Below, in pieces: positions 55,747-64,000 of a stretch of DNA of 64,000 nt. The stretch is from DATAGF01 sp963813355 (GTDB taxonomy: Bacteria > Actinomycetota > Thermoleophilia > Miltoncostaeales > Miltoncostaeaceae). Position 1 is the first letter of the stretch, and each line of letters begins with the position of its first letter. Position numbers and translations under genes: made by a program. The stretch spans positions 27,402-91,401 of the forward strand of contig CAWEYS010000010.1 in NCBI GenBank assembly GCA_963813355.1, written 5' to 3'. The notes under the pieces were generated by a model that was given only the letters and a program-made list of their open reading frames with translations, did not search any database and was not told where the DNA came from.

Positions 55747-57609
55747 GTGCGTCGGGGCTCGCTGTTCTTCATCGCCGCGCTCGCCGCGCTGGCGGCGTGC
55801 GCCGGCGTCCTCGCGGCCGGCGCCGCGGCCGCCGGCGGGCAGCAGCCGGCCGCGGCCGCCGCCGCGCGCAAGGGGCCGCCCCTGACGACCTTCGCCTCGT
55901 GCCGGGGCTTCCTGGCCCACGTCCGCCGGCAGGCGCGCATCGTCACCCGCCCGCGCGTGGGGATGCCCGGCGTGTCGGTGCTGGCCCCGTCGGCCCCGGA
56001 GGGCGACCGCGCCGCGGTGGCCGCCCCGAAGGCCGGGGTCGACTTCTCCGACACCAACGTCCAGGAGGCCGGGGTCGACGAGCCGGACCTCGTCGAGACC
56101 GACGGGCGCACGGTCTACGCGATCGCGGCCGGCGGGGTGCGGGTCGTCAACGTCACCGGCCCCGCGCCGCGGCTGCTCGCGCGGCTGGCCCTCGACGACC
56201 TCTCGCCGTCGGGCCTTCTGCTGATGGGCGACCGGCTGATCGTGCTGGGCGAGGCGGGGGCGCCGGTCGCGGTCGACGCCCCCGTCGCGCGCGCCCAGAC
56301 GGTCATCGCCGGGCCCGTCGGGGATCCCCGCACGGTCCTCGCCCAGGTCGACGTCTCAGATCCCGCGCACCCGCGCGCCCTCGCGCGCATGGCGGTCAAC
56401 GGCCGCCTGGTCGCGGCGCGCCGCACCGGCGGAACCGTCCGGGCGGTCGTCGCGACGGCGCCCCGCCCGATCGAGCTGGGCAGGCAGAGGGCCCTCCGCG
56501 CGGGAGCCGGGGCGTGGCTGCCGCGCCTGACGGTGCGGGGCACGCGGCGCGTCGCCGTCGGCTGCCGGTCGGTCAGCCGGCCCCGGACCTTCTCCGGACT
56601 GGGCATGGTCACCGTGCTGACGGTCGACGCGGCGGGGCCCCTGGCCCTGCTCGACTCCGACGCGATCCTCACCGACGGCGAGATCGTCTACGCGTCGCCC
56701 ACCGCGATGTACGTCTCCACGTCGCGCTGGGCCGATCCGGCGCTCGCCGACGACGCGACGCCGCCGCGGGGCGCGACCCTCGTCCACAAGCTCGACACGT
56801 CGGACCCGGCGCGCACGACCTACCGTGCCAGCGGTGCGGTGCGCGGCTTCCTGCTGAACCAGTTCTCGCTCTCCGAGCACGACGGCTACCTGCGCGCGGC
56901 GAGCACCGAGGAGCCGGACTGGTGGAGCGCCCCGGACGGGGCGGCGCGGGAGAGCGAGAGCCTCGTCACCGTGCTCGCCGAGCGCGGCGGGCGGCTCGAG
57001 CGGGTGGGCGAGGTCGACGGCCTCGGCCGGGGCGAGCGCATCTTCGCCGTGCGGTTCCTGGGCGCCCGCGGCTACGTCGTGACCTTCCGCCAGACCGACC
57101 CGCTCTACGCGCTCGACCTGTCCGACCCGGCGCGGCCGGCGGTGCGCGGCGCGCTGAAGATCCCCGGGTTCTCGAGCTACCTCCACCCGGTGGACGACTC
57201 CACCCTGATCGGCATCGGCCAGGCGGCGGACGAGACCGGGCGGACACTCGGCACCCAGGTCTCGCTCTTCGACGTCTCCGACCTCGCGGCGCCGCGCCGC
57301 ATCGCCCAGCGCGCGCTCGACGGCGACTGGTCGGAGGCGGAGGTGGACCACCACGCCGTCCTCTACTGGCCGGCGACCCACCTGCTCGCGCTGCCGGTCG
57401 CGTCGTACCAGGGGGGCGCTGCGGCCGTGGGCCTCACCGTCTCGCGCGACACGGGGATCACCCCCGTGGCGCGCGTGCACCACCCCGGGTCGGCCCCCGT
57501 GCACCGCTCGCTGGTGGTGGGCGACGCGCTCTACACGGTGTCGGACGCGGGTATCCAGGCGAGCGACCTGCGCACGCTCGCCCCGCGCGGCTACGCCGCG
57601 TTCGGCTGA
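55747..57609 (+). CDS. Secreted beta-propeller protein (Beta_propel family)
   Basis: 620 residues from GTG 55747: signal peptide (RRGSLFFIAALAALAACAGV), then DFSDTNVQEAGVDEPDLVET, DGRTVYAIAAGGVRVVNVTG, and repeated beta-strand blades (LLLMGDRLIVLGEAGAPVAV; ESESLVTVLAERGGRLERVG; IFAVRFLGARGYVVTFRQTD, PLYALDLSDPARPAVRGALK; FSSYLHPVDDSTLIGIG). These are the hallmarks of secreted propeller proteins (PF09826) found in archaea and actinobacteria. The role is unknown; such proteins usually bind partners or polymers at the cell surface. Confidence 0.85.
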   Translation: MRRGSLFFIAALAALAACAGVLAAGAAAAGGQQPAAAAAARKGPPLTTFASCRGFLAHVRRQARIVTRPRVGMPGVSVLAPSAPEGDRAAVAAPKAGVDFSDTNVQEAGVDEPDLVETDGRTVYAIAAGGVRVVNVTGPAPRLLARLALDDLSPSGLLLMGDRLIVLGEAGAPVAVDAPVARAQTVIAGPVGDPRTVLAQVDVSDPAHPRALARMAVNGRLVAARRTGGTVRAVVATAPRPIELGRQRALRAGAGAWLPRLTVRGTRRVAVGCRSVSRPRTFSGLGMVTVLTVDAAGPLALLDSDAILTDGEIVYASPTAMYVSTSRWADPALADDATPPRGATLVHKLDTSDPARTTYRASGAVRGFLLNQFSLSEHDGYLRAASTEEPDWWSAPDGAARESESLVTVLAERGGRLERVGEVDGLGRGERIFAVRFLGARGYVVTFRQTDPLYALDLSDPARPAVRGALKIPGFSSYLHPVDDSTLIGIGQAADETGRTLGTQVSLFDVSDLAAPRRIAQRALDGDWSEAEVDHHAVLYWPATHLLALPVASYQGGAAAVGLTVSRDTGITPVARVHHPGSAPVHRSLVVGDALYTVSDAGIQASDLRTLAPRGYAAFG

Positions 57610-57640
57610 CGCGGGCTCTCTAGGAAGCGGTTTCAGAAGT

Positions 57641-57732
57641 CGTCGGGCCGCTGCCGCGTTTCGTGAGGCGCCTGAGACTGCTCCCTTGGTGGGGGAAGGA
57701 GCAGTCTCGACCTGCGCTCCTGCTCATCGTCC
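57641..57732 (+). repeat. Hairpin-bearing direct repeat, copy 1
   Basis: Shares almost its whole length with 58858-58971. Contains an 11-bp perfect inverted repeat, GAGACTGCTCC (57674-57684) and GGAGCAGTCTC (57698-57708), and ends in CGACCTGCGCTCCTGCTCATCGTCC-like sequence. It lies in the 321-base gene-free stretch (57610-57930) between the beta-propeller gene and the hydrolase; nothing else is recognised there. Confidence 0.85.
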
Positions 57733-57930
57733 GGTGCGGGAGCATGATCAGGGCCGCCGGAGACGCCCGCATCCGTCCGGTACCGGAACGTGGGTGTTCC
57801 TTTGGGGATCCCCGACCGGAAGGTGCGGACCCGGGCATGTCCGGATGTTCAGTCCTCGGATGAAGACCCCGTCCTGCTCGTGCACAAGAGTGCAGAGCGG
57901 GACACAGCTAACGCCGAGCCGTCGAGTCGC

Positions 57931-58755
57931 TCAGGACTGCAGGAAGGCCAGCAGGTCAGCGTTGATCGTGTCGGCCTCGGTGGTCGGCATGCCGTGCGGG
58001 AATCCTTTGTACGTCTTCAGCGTCCCGTCCTGCACGAGCCCCGCGGAGAGCGGACCGGAGTCGGCGTAGGGAACGATCTGGTCGTCGTCGCCGTGCATCA
58101 CCAGGACCGGCACGGTGATCTTCTTGAGGTCCTCGGTGAAATCGGTCTGGGAGAAGGCGACGATGCCGTCGTAATGTGCCTTCGCTCCGCCCATCATTCC
58201 CTGGCGCCACCAGTTGGCGATGATCGCTTCCGAGGGTTCCGCGCCGGGCCGGTTGTAGCCGTAGAAGGGGCCCGACGGGAGGGCCCGGTAGAACTCGGAC
58301 CGGTTGGCGGCCAGCTGGGCCTGGAGGCCATCGAACACGCTCTTCGGCAGGCCGCCGGGGTTGGCGTCGGTCTGCACCATGAGCGGCGGCACCGCACTGA
58401 TCAAGACCGCTTTCGCCACGCGGCTCTCACCGTGTCGGGCGATGTAGTGCACGACTTCGCCGCCACCGGTGGAGTGTCCAACGTGGACGGCGTCCTTGAG
58501 ATCGAGATGGGAAGTCAGCGCAGCCAGGTCGTCGGCGTAGTGGTCCATGTCGTGACCGTCGCTGGTCTGCGTGGAGCGTCCGTGCCCACGCCGGTCGTGG
58601 GCGATGACGCGGTAGCCGTGCTGGAGGAAGAACAGCATCTGGGTGTCCCAGTCGTCGGCCGAAAGCGGCCAGCCATGGCTGAAGACGACCGGCTGGCCGT
58701 CGCCCCATTCCTTGTAGAAGATCTCCGTGCCGTCTGAGGTCGTAACGAAAGGCAT
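57931..58755 (-). CDS. Alpha/beta hydrolase, non-heme haloperoxidase-like
   Basis: 274 residues; GAGGAGG precedes ATG 58755. PFVTTSDGTEIFYKEWGDGQ, VVFSHGWPLSADDWDTQMLF, VIAHDRRGHGRSTQTSDGHD, the nucleophile elbow HVGHSTGGGEVVHYIARHG, then VLVMHGDDDQIVPYADS (acid Asp) and KGFPHGMPTTEAD (catalytic His). This is the cofactor-free chloroperoxidase/esterase subgroup. Cytoplasmic. Codon use is slightly less extreme than in the core genes, and the gene is flanked by two copies of a direct repeat, so recent arrival is possible. Confidence 0.9.
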   Translation of the reverse strand: MPFVTTSDGTEIFYKEWGDGQPVVFSHGWPLSADDWDTQMLFFLQHGYRVIAHDRRGHGRSTQTSDGHDMDHYADDLAALTSHLDLKDAVHVGHSTGGGEVVHYIARHGESRVAKAVLISAVPPLMVQTDANPGGLPKSVFDGLQAQLAANRSEFYRALPSGPFYGYNRPGAEPSEAIIANWWRQGMMGGAKAHYDGIVAFSQTDFTEDLKKITVPVLVMHGDDDQIVPYADSGPLSAGLVQDGTLKTYKGFPHGMPTTEADTINADLLAFLQS

Positions 58756-58857
58756 TCCTGCCTCCTCACATGGCGTTGGCGTCTCGAGCGGAGTCTCTCC
58801 CAGAGCCCAGACGACGTCCACAACCCCAGCGATCACCCCCTCTCAAACCGAGCGCCT

Positions 58858-58971
58858 CGTCGGGCCGCTGCCGCGTTTGGTGAGGCGCCGGCGCCCCTCG
58901 GAGCGAGGCGCCCGAGACTGCTCCCTTCGTGGGGGCGGAGCAGTCTCGACCTGCGCTCCTGCTCATCGTCC
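58858..58971 (+). repeat. Hairpin-bearing direct repeat, copy 2
   Basis: Matches copy 1 at 57641-57732 with a few mismatches plus a 23-base insertion that itself repeats GAGGCGCC. The inverted repeat GAGACTGCTCC (58914-58924) / GGAGCAGTCTC (58937-58947) is fully conserved, while the loop differs, which suggests selection on the stem. It lies in a 417-base gene-free stretch (58756-59172); I see no other feature there. Confidence 0.85.
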
Positions 58972-59172
58972 TGAGGAGCGCGACGGGCGTCGCCGCCGGC
59001 GCCATCGCAACGCATGGATAGCGACAGCGCGACGGTGCGAGCGGAGGCGGCGACCGGTGCTCCTGTCAGGCGATTGCGTAAGCGGGGCCGTGAGCGGGAA
59101 CGCGGCGCGGCTGGTCAGCGCAGCGACCGTCCGTCTGCCTAGCCAACCGCCGAATAGAAGAGGCCGGCGGTG

Positions 59173-59736
59173 TCAGTCCGACTCATCGCGGGCGCGCCCG
59201 TAGCGCTCGTAGATCACGCGCGAGCCGAACGTCCTGGTCTCGATCAGGTCGAGCGGGACGTCTTCGGTGACCGGCGGCAGGAACGGCGTGCCGCCACCGA
59301 CGACGACCGGATTGCGGAACATGCGCAGCTCGTCGACGAGGCCGAGCTCGATCGCCGCCGCGGCCAGGCCGGCGCCGCCGATCGCGACGTCCTTGTCGGT
59401 CGCGTCGAGCGCCGCAGCGGCCTCCTCGGCCAGTGACGCCTCGGCGAGCCGGGCGTTGCCCTTGACGCTGTCGAGCGTGCGGCTGAAGACGACCTTCGGG
59501 ATCGCGCACCAGACGTCGGCGAACGCGGCCCCGAGCTCGTTGTCGCGCATCGACGGATCCGTCTCCCACACCAGCATCGTCTCGTAGAGCCTGCGGCCGC
59601 ACAGAAAGCCGCCGAGCTCGCGTGTCTGTGCGAGGTGGAACCGAAACTGCTCCTCGCTGGGGACCGACCACCCGAACGCGCCCTCGCGGTCGGCGATGAA
59701 GCCGTCCACCGAGACGCCCATCGAGTAGATCAGCAT
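59173..59736 (-). CDS. Dihydrofolate reductase-family (RibD C-terminal-like) protein
   Basis: 187 residues from ATG 59736: MLIYSMGVSVDGFIADREGA, LGGFLCGRRLYETMLVWETD, IPKVVFSRTLDSVKGNARLA, KDVAIGGAGLAAAAIELGLV, DELRMFRNPVVVGGGTPFLP. This is the YyaP/RibD_C branch, NADPH-dependent reductases of uncertain substrate that are common in actinobacteria. An in-frame ATG at 59784 would add 16 unusual residues. The 291 bases beyond it, to 60027, hold nothing recognised. Confidence 0.88.
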   Translation of the reverse strand: MLIYSMGVSVDGFIADREGAFGWSVPSEEQFRFHLAQTRELGGFLCGRRLYETMLVWETDPSMRDNELGAAFADVWCAIPKVVFSRTLDSVKGNARLAEASLAEEAAAALDATDKDVAIGGAGLAAAAIELGLVDELRMFRNPVVVGGGTPFLPPVTEDVPLDLIETRTFGSRVIYERYGRARDESD

Positions 59737-60027
59737 GGCTTCAGATCTCGCACCGGCGGGCGGCTGGAGGACCACCCAGATCAACCACGCGCCGCCTTCG
59801 GGCGGGCGCGCAGGATGGACGCCTGCTGCAGAACGTGTCTGTGCTCATGTGCTCTAGACCCCACCCGAGTCGCGAAGTCATCGCCACTCCGCCACCAGCG
59901 GCATCGAGCGCAGCGTGCCATACGGCGATCCCCTGACGCACATCGGGAGCTGGCGCGCGCCGGCGTCGTGCCAGTGCACCCATGTGGGAGCGAGCTCGAG
60001 CATGCGCGCGACGGTAGCCTCGGCGAG

Positions 60028-60765
60028 GTGTTCGACCACGTCGCGATCGCCGTCTCGGACCTCGCCGCGTCGGAGCGCTTCTACCGCACCGTGCTCTCCG
60101 TTCTCGGCGTCGAGCCCAGCCACGCGGACGCCGAGATCGTCGAGTGGGACGACTGGGACATCGGGCCGACGGACCGCGAGCACCCCGTGACCCGTGGGCT
60201 GCACGTCGGCTTCCGCGCGCCGTCCCGCGAGGCCGTGGACGCCTTCTGGCAGGCCGGGATCGACGCGGGGTACCGCGACGACGGCGCGCCGGGGCGGCGC
60301 ACGGTCTACGGGCCTGACTACTACGGCGGGTTTCTGCTCGACCCGGACGGCAACAGCGCGGAGGCGGTGCACACCGAACGCGACGACCCGGTCCCCGACG
60401 GCAGCGTCGACCATCTCTGGATCCGCGTTCGTGACCCCGCCGCGTCCAAGCGCTTCTATACGACGATCACCCCGTACGCCGGGCTGGAACTGGGCGTGGA
60501 CGAGCCGGACCGCGTACAGCTCAAGGGCGCCGGCCACAGCTTCTCGCTCATCGACGACGAGCGGCCGCTCACGGAGCACGTCCACGTCGCCTTCCCGGCG
60601 CAGGACGACGCGACCGTGCGCGCGTTCCACGCCGCCGCGCTCGCCGCGGGCTACGAGGACCACGGGGGTCCCGGCGAGCGGGCCGTCTACCACCCGGGCT
60701 ACTACGGCGCCTTCGTCCTAGACCCCGACGGGCACAACGTCGAGATCGTCAACCACAACCGCTGA
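60028..60765 (+). CDS. Two-domain VOC (glyoxalase/bleomycin-resistance fold) protein
   Basis: 245 residues from GTG 60028. First VOC domain: VFDHVAIAVSDLAASERFYR ... GGFLLDPDGNSAEAVHTE; second: VDHLWIRVRDPAASKRFYTT ... YGAFVLDPDGHNVEIVNHNR. Each has the paired beta-alpha-beta modules and the DPDGNxxE/DPDGHNVE metal-binding Glu. Metal-dependent lyase, dioxygenase or binding role cannot be told apart. The upstream part of the frame has no start support. Confidence 0.85.
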   Translation: MFDHVAIAVSDLAASERFYRTVLSVLGVEPSHADAEIVEWDDWDIGPTDREHPVTRGLHVGFRAPSREAVDAFWQAGIDAGYRDDGAPGRRTVYGPDYYGGFLLDPDGNSAEAVHTERDDPVPDGSVDHLWIRVRDPAASKRFYTTITPYAGLELGVDEPDRVQLKGAGHSFSLIDDERPLTEHVHVAFPAQDDATVRAFHAAALAAGYEDHGGPGERAVYHPGYYGAFVLDPDGHNVEIVNHNR

Positions 60766-60768
60766 GCC

Positions 60769-60870
60769 ATGGCGGACGACGCCGCACGCCAGTTCTCGCC
60801 GGAGGCGCTCGCCACGCTGGAGGCGGAGCTCCACGAGCTCCAGACGCGATCTTGGAGCAAGAGCGATTGA
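60769..60870 (+). CDS. Possible 33-residue protein
   Basis: ATG 60769, three bases after the VOC gene stop, opens MADDAARQFSPEALATLEAE, LHELQTRSWSKSD and ends TGA 60868-60870. It is acidic and helical. No strong ribosome-binding site. It could be the start of a longer gene broken by a frameshift; the next gene follows 42 bases later. Confidence 0.35.
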   Translation: MADDAARQFSPEALATLEAELHELQTRSWSKSD

Positions 60871-60912
60871 TCGCCGCGCCGGCGACACTGTCGCTTCGAG
60901 GGAGGAGCGCTC

Positions 60913-61233
60913 GTGAAGCTCCGCCGCAAGCGCTACGTCATGGACCCCGATCAGCGCGAGCACCCACTGGTCCAGCAGCGCGACGCGTTGCTCAAGCGTG
61001 AGGCGGCGCTCGGTGACGAGCTCGCGGCGTGGGCCCGGCACGCGCACTACCGGCTCGGGGGTCAGTACGTGACAGGCAGCCTCAGGGCATTCCGCACGTC
61101 CGCCAAGCTGAGCCGGGTAATGCGGGAGCGCAAGCGCCTGGAAGCGCGGATGGTTCGTCAGGGCGTGATGATCCCGGCCCCGGCGACGCTGGCTGGGCCC
61201 CACGAGACGCGGCCGCCGCCCGACGATGTCTGA
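60913..61233 (+). CDS. Small basic helical protein
   Basis: 106 residues from GTG 60913 with a good ribosome-binding site (GAGGGAGGAG). MKLRRKRYVMDPDQREHPLV, QQRDALLKREAALGDELAAW, GSLRAFRTSAKLSRVMRERK, RLEARMVRQGVMIPAPATLA. Many Arg/Lys/Glu in amphipathic helices; no membrane segment and no Cys. Unrecognised. Confidence 0.55.
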   Translation: MKLRRKRYVMDPDQREHPLVQQRDALLKREAALGDELAAWARHAHYRLGGQYVTGSLRAFRTSAKLSRVMRERKRLEARMVRQGVMIPAPATLAGPHETRPPPDDV

Positions 61234-61414
61234 AGCCGCCCCTTACCCCTGGGCGGTAGCGTGGTCGAGCACGCCGAGTCGGCACGCGTCTCGATCGAAC
61301 GCGCCCTGCGGGCGCCCGGCGACGTGCGAGCCCGGCTGCGCGGGCCGAGCTCGCACGGGCGCTCGAGGGCGAGGTCGAGTCTCTGGCGCGGTTCCGTTCG
61401 CCGGCTGAGTCGAC

Positions 61415-62098
61415 TCAGGCTGGCGAGGGGGCCGCCCGAGAGGCGCCGGCTCGGGGGCGCAGGAGCAGGAGCGAGGCAACCAGGATCCAGGCCCAGTACA
61501 CGAAGGCCGGGATGAAGAAGATCGCAAACAGGCAGATCACGCCCACCACTACCCCGACCCACGCGAACCAGCGCGGCAGCAAGCCCGTCCTGAATGCGAC
61601 CGCCGATGTGGCCCAGACCACGAGCGCGCCCAGGACGACCGCCCCGACCCACAGGAGGTAACCGGCGTCGTTCGCGAACGCGTACAGGTCAGCTGGGGCG
61701 CCGAGAGCCTCCCGCTCGTCGGCTACAGCCAGCGGGGCCACAAAGAATGAGACGGCACCGATCCAGAGGGCTGCGCTGGCCACCCCTGACCCGAAGGCTA
61801 GGTGGGCCAGGCCCCCGCCAGAGCCCTCGGCCGCCGCCAGTCGCGACCGCAGCACGGACAGGAAGACAAGCAGGAAGAGGACGCCCGCCAAGAACACGAA
61901 GAAGGCCACGAAGCTCTGGTTCTGATTGGAGTCCGAGGCGAGGTACGAGGCGATCTCGGTCTCTGGAGCGTCCGGATCAGGCGAGCTGCCCGAGACGAGG
62001 AATGCGATGACCATGAGGATCACGGCAACGGCGCCCGACGCGGGCGCCCAGCGCTCCCACAACGTCGCGCGCGCGCTGCCATTGGAGTCTGATCGCAC
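61415..62098 (-). CDS. Six-helix membrane protein
   Basis: 227 residues from GTG 62098 (GGAGG five bases before). Helices: ASGAVAVILMVIAFLVSGSS; FVAFFVFLAGVLFLLVFLSV; SGVASAALWIGAVSFFVAPL; YLLWVGAVVLGALVVWATSA; WFAWVGVVVGVICLFAIFFI; YWAWILVASLLLL. The extracytoplasmic loop after helix 1 contains DPDAPETEIASYLASDSNQN, typical of many uncharacterised actinobacterial DUF4386-like membrane proteins. Function unknown. Confidence 0.7.
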   Translation of the reverse strand: MRSDSNGSARATLWERWAPASGAVAVILMVIAFLVSGSSPDPDAPETEIASYLASDSNQNQSFVAFFVFLAGVLFLLVFLSVLRSRLAAAEGSGGGLAHLAFGSGVASAALWIGAVSFFVAPLAVADEREALGAPADLYAFANDAGYLLWVGAVVLGALVVWATSAVAFRTGLLPRWFAWVGVVVGVICLFAIFFIPAFVYWAWILVASLLLLRPRAGASRAAPSPA

Positions 62099-62524
62099 GG
62101 TGCCTCCTGTCGCCTCGGCAATCCGCTGGCGTCGCGGGGGTCAGGTATCCCCTAACGGGCGCGGCGCGTCAACAGCCGGAAGGGCTAACTGGCTGAGGCC
62201 CGCGAATCGCTGTCGAGTTGGCGGTCTGTTGCGGCCGGTTGCCTAGCCGCGTCGCGGAACCCCCGGGCCGCCTTGCGACGGCCAACGGTTTTCGAGACGC
62301 CCTATTCCGGCGAGCTTTTCCCTGCAAAGCTGCCACTTCAGTGTCGCCCTGGGAGACGGGATGGGACAGCGGCACACGAGTTTCCGGTTGCGCGACCGAC
62401 TCGTTGCTGAACTCGGGACGACAGCATCTGCCTCCGGCGTCCAGAATGCTGATCATCTCCTGCGTGAAGCTAGGGTGAGAGACCGCTGACCTTGTGATGC
62501 CATTTGAGGGGAGGAGGCGAGGTC
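62099..62524. other. Gene-free stretch, nothing recognised
   Basis: 426 bases between the divergent membrane protein and dioxygenase-like genes. Base composition is noticeably less GC-rich than the flanks. An open frame at 62218-62478 (plus) has no ribosome-binding site and an irregular composition and is not called. The upstream part must hold promoters for both flanking genes. Confidence 0.5.
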
Positions 62525-63271
62525 ATGGCCGCGAGAGAGTCTCCAACACCGACGAGAACCGCCGCCACGCTGCAGGCCGCCGCCTCTCTGCTCGTGCGCG
62601 AGGGCGCTGCCGTCTTGGCGCGCGCGTCGCTCGCGGCCCTCGCACCGGGACGCGCATGGTCAGAGCTGGCCGAGGCCTGGGAGCGGTTACCCGTCGACGA
62701 GCACCTGCCTGGACGCGCCACCTTCCGATTCCGGCGCTTCGGCCGCCTGGCCGCCCGGCCGGTGGACGACGGCTACCGCCTCGAGCCGCTGCCCTCCGCG
62801 CCGTTCCGGCAGCCCGCCGAGCTGATCCCGCTGTACGGCGGCAAAGCGCGCGAGTTCGCCCCGATCCACGCGCGCACGCTCTCCGCGCCGGCGCTGCGCG
62901 CGCTGGTTGGCTACGACCTCGAGTTGGTGACCATGGCGGAGGGCCGACGGCCTCCCTGTCGGGTCGGCCTGCACATGGTCCGGGTCATCGCGGCCTCCGA
63001 TGAGCAGGTCGCCCCTGCGCCGGAGGGCCGCCACAGGGACGGCCACAGCTACATCGCGATGCACCTCATCGGCAGGCGCAACTGCACCGGGGGCATATCG
63101 CGCGTCTACCAGGGCCGCGCACCCCAGCCGTGCCTCGTCACCACGATGCTGGAGCCCTTGGACACGGTGGTGATCGACGACCGCCGAGTCGAGCACGAGG
63201 TCAGCCCGATCCAATCTACCCTCGGCCGCGGGGAGCGGGACATCCTCCTCGTCGACATCGACCTCGAGTAA
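62525..63271 (+). CDS. 2OG-Fe dioxygenase family protein (PF10014-like)
   Basis: 248 residues from ATG 62525; GGAGG lies nine bases before. GRATFRFRRFGRLAARPVDD, PLYGGKAREFAPIHARTLSA, then the iron-binding region PEGRHRDGHSYIAMHLIGRR (His-x-Asp) and, near the C-terminus, DTVVIDDRRVEHEVSPIQ with the distal His. This matches the family of amino-acid hydroxylases related to isoleucine dioxygenase. Likely hydroxylates a free amino acid; the substrate is unknown. Followed 42 bases later by a methyltransferase. Confidence 0.82.
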   Translation: MAARESPTPTRTAATLQAAASLLVREGAAVLARASLAALAPGRAWSELAEAWERLPVDEHLPGRATFRFRRFGRLAARPVDDGYRLEPLPSAPFRQPAELIPLYGGKAREFAPIHARTLSAPALRALVGYDLELVTMAEGRRPPCRVGLHMVRVIAASDEQVAPAPEGRHRDGHSYIAMHLIGRRNCTGGISRVYQGRAPQPCLVTTMLEPLDTVVIDDRRVEHEVSPIQSTLGRGERDILLVDIDLE

Positions 63272-63313
63272 GGCTCGCCGGCGAAGCGGCCGGGGCCGGC
63301 GGAAAGGGGCGAG

Positions 63314-63958
63314 GTGGGCACGGATGCACTCGGCGGCGACTGGGTCGGCGTCTTCATGCAGCGGAAGGTCTGGCGGCTCACGGCCGACGACGTGACGCAC
63401 TGGGTCGAGCGCAACCCGACCTTCTTCCGCTTCCTTCGCGAGCTCGTCCCGGCCGGAGGGCACATCCTCGAGCTCGGCTGCGGACCCGGCCGGCACGGGA
63501 TCGGTGCCGCACTCCAAGGGTTCAGCGTGCGGGGGATCGACATCGACCCTGACGTCGTCGAGCAGGCCAGACGGAATGCGCGCGAGGTAGCGCCCTCCGC
63601 CGCGGTCTCCTTCACGACAGGGGACATGCTGGCCCTCGACGCGCTCCCCCGCCCGGAGGGCGGCTTCGATGCCATCACCCACGGAGGGTTGATGGAGCAC
63701 TTCCCCTCAGCCGAGGCCATCCGCGAGTCGATCGAGGCACAGCTCAGGCTCGCGCCGCTGGTCGTGTTCGACGTTCCGGTCGGGACCCCGAAGAACGTGC
63801 GGCTGTTCGAGCGCGACGACATCTTCCGCCAGGTGTGGACGCCCGAGGTGTGGCTGACGCGCGTGCTGGCGGGGTTCACGGTGTTGAGCTGGCAGCAGGA
63901 GGAGCACTCGGCGCCGAACATGACCGACGACCTGGTGGTCGCCCTCGGCCGCGGCTGA
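63314..63958 (+). CDS. SAM-dependent class I methyltransferase
   Basis: 214 residues from GTG 63314. GGHILELGCGPGRHGIGAAL (motif I), VRGIDIDPDVVEQARRNARE (motif II, acidic loop), FTTGDMLALDALPRPEGGFD, AITHGGLMEHFPSAEAIRES (motif IV-VI region). The substrate is not evident; the preceding dioxygenase-like gene suggests joint modification of a small molecule. Confidence 0.88.
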   Translation: MGTDALGGDWVGVFMQRKVWRLTADDVTHWVERNPTFFRFLRELVPAGGHILELGCGPGRHGIGAALQGFSVRGIDIDPDVVEQARRNAREVAPSAAVSFTTGDMLALDALPRPEGGFDAITHGGLMEHFPSAEAIRESIEAQLRLAPLVVFDVPVGTPKNVRLFERDDIFRQVWTPEVWLTRVLAGFTVLSWQQEEHSAPNMTDDLVVALGRG

Positions 63959-64000
63959 CGGCCGACGCGGGCAGCCTGCGCGGCGCCCCCGTCCGCGGCT

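Noticed and set aside
57620..59015. Minus-strand frames through both direct repeats sharing MSRSAGRDCS
   Set aside because: The shared residues are simply the translated repeat; no start signals or domain, and the stem structure explains the conservation better.
61261..61414. Plus-strand helical segment (EHAESARVSIERALRAPGDV, then in another frame AELARALEGEVESLARF)
   Set aside because: Needs a frameshift, has no ribosome-binding site, and runs into the convergent membrane-protein gene; could be a gene remnant but support is too weak.
62218..62478. 86-codon plus-strand frame
   Set aside because: No ribosome-binding site, irregular composition, no recognisable motif.

Overview
The window is visibly GC-rich throughout (codon third positions are almost all G or C) and looks like chromosomal DNA of a Gram-positive actinobacterium. 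The gene families and the uvrC-rapZ-yvcK ... gap-pgk-tpiA-gpmI arrangement suggest a member of the Thermoleophilia or a related deep actinobacterial lineage; this taxonomic call is inference. No rRNA, tRNA, CRISPR array, insertion sequence or prophage was recognised.

Layout. 1-1 kb: end of a radical SAM gene and a small lipoprotein. 1.2-5.7 kb (minus): lower glycolysis operon gap-pgk-tpiA-gpmI. 5.8-7.9 kb: secreted thermonuclease-like lipoprotein, GNAT acetyltransferase, DUF1097-like membrane protein. 8-11.8 kb (minus): uvrC-rapZ-yvcK, without whiA at its usual place. 11.8-14.4 kb: broken VapBC pair, a secreted TadE/VanY/SLT fusion and two TadE-like proteins. 14.5-20 kb (minus): a BadF/HgdC-type activase and a 2-hydroxyacyl-CoA-dehydratase-like partner, with a divergent BTAD-type regulator (20.2-23.5 kb). 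23.5-28.4 kb: thrS, membrane proteins, an FTR1 iron permease and a pair of tandem paralogues. 28.4-33.8 kb: DesKR-like two-component system divergent from a LolD/FtsX-type exporter. 33.8-37.3 kb: GH63/MGH1-like glycosidase, RTX-repeat protein and small genes. 37.3-41.7 kb (minus): polar amino-acid ABC importer and an ABC-2 exporter. 41.7-43.7 kb (plus): two small membrane proteins coupled to a type II NADH dehydrogenase.

The centrepiece is a form I aerobic carbon monoxide dehydrogenase island on the minus strand (about 55.5 down to 44.2 kb): small single-helix membrane proteins, coxM, coxS, coxL (with the AYRCSFR signature), an XdhC-like maturation protein fused to a YHS domain, a MocA-like nucleotidyltransferase, CoxD (MoxR ATPase), CoxE (VWA), a tiny Cys/His protein, a stand-alone CoxL-like fragment, CoxG and a zinc-ribbon protein. 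Most neighbours overlap by 1-20 bases, so they probably form one operon. The organism probably oxidises CO aerobically and passes the electrons to its quinone pool.

55.7-64 kb is accessory: a secreted beta-propeller protein, a haloperoxidase-like hydrolase flanked by two copies of a hairpin-bearing direct repeat, a DHFR-like reductase, a two-domain VOC protein, a 2OG-Fe dioxygenase-like protein and a methyltransferase.

Sequence quality matters here. At least ten genes carry short frameshifts, and several conserved GTC-GAC positions read GTC-AAC or its reverse complement, which removes the P-loop Ser/Thr of two ABC ATPases. This resembles uncorrected base-calling error more than gene decay. 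Frameshifted genes are therefore given as single loci.
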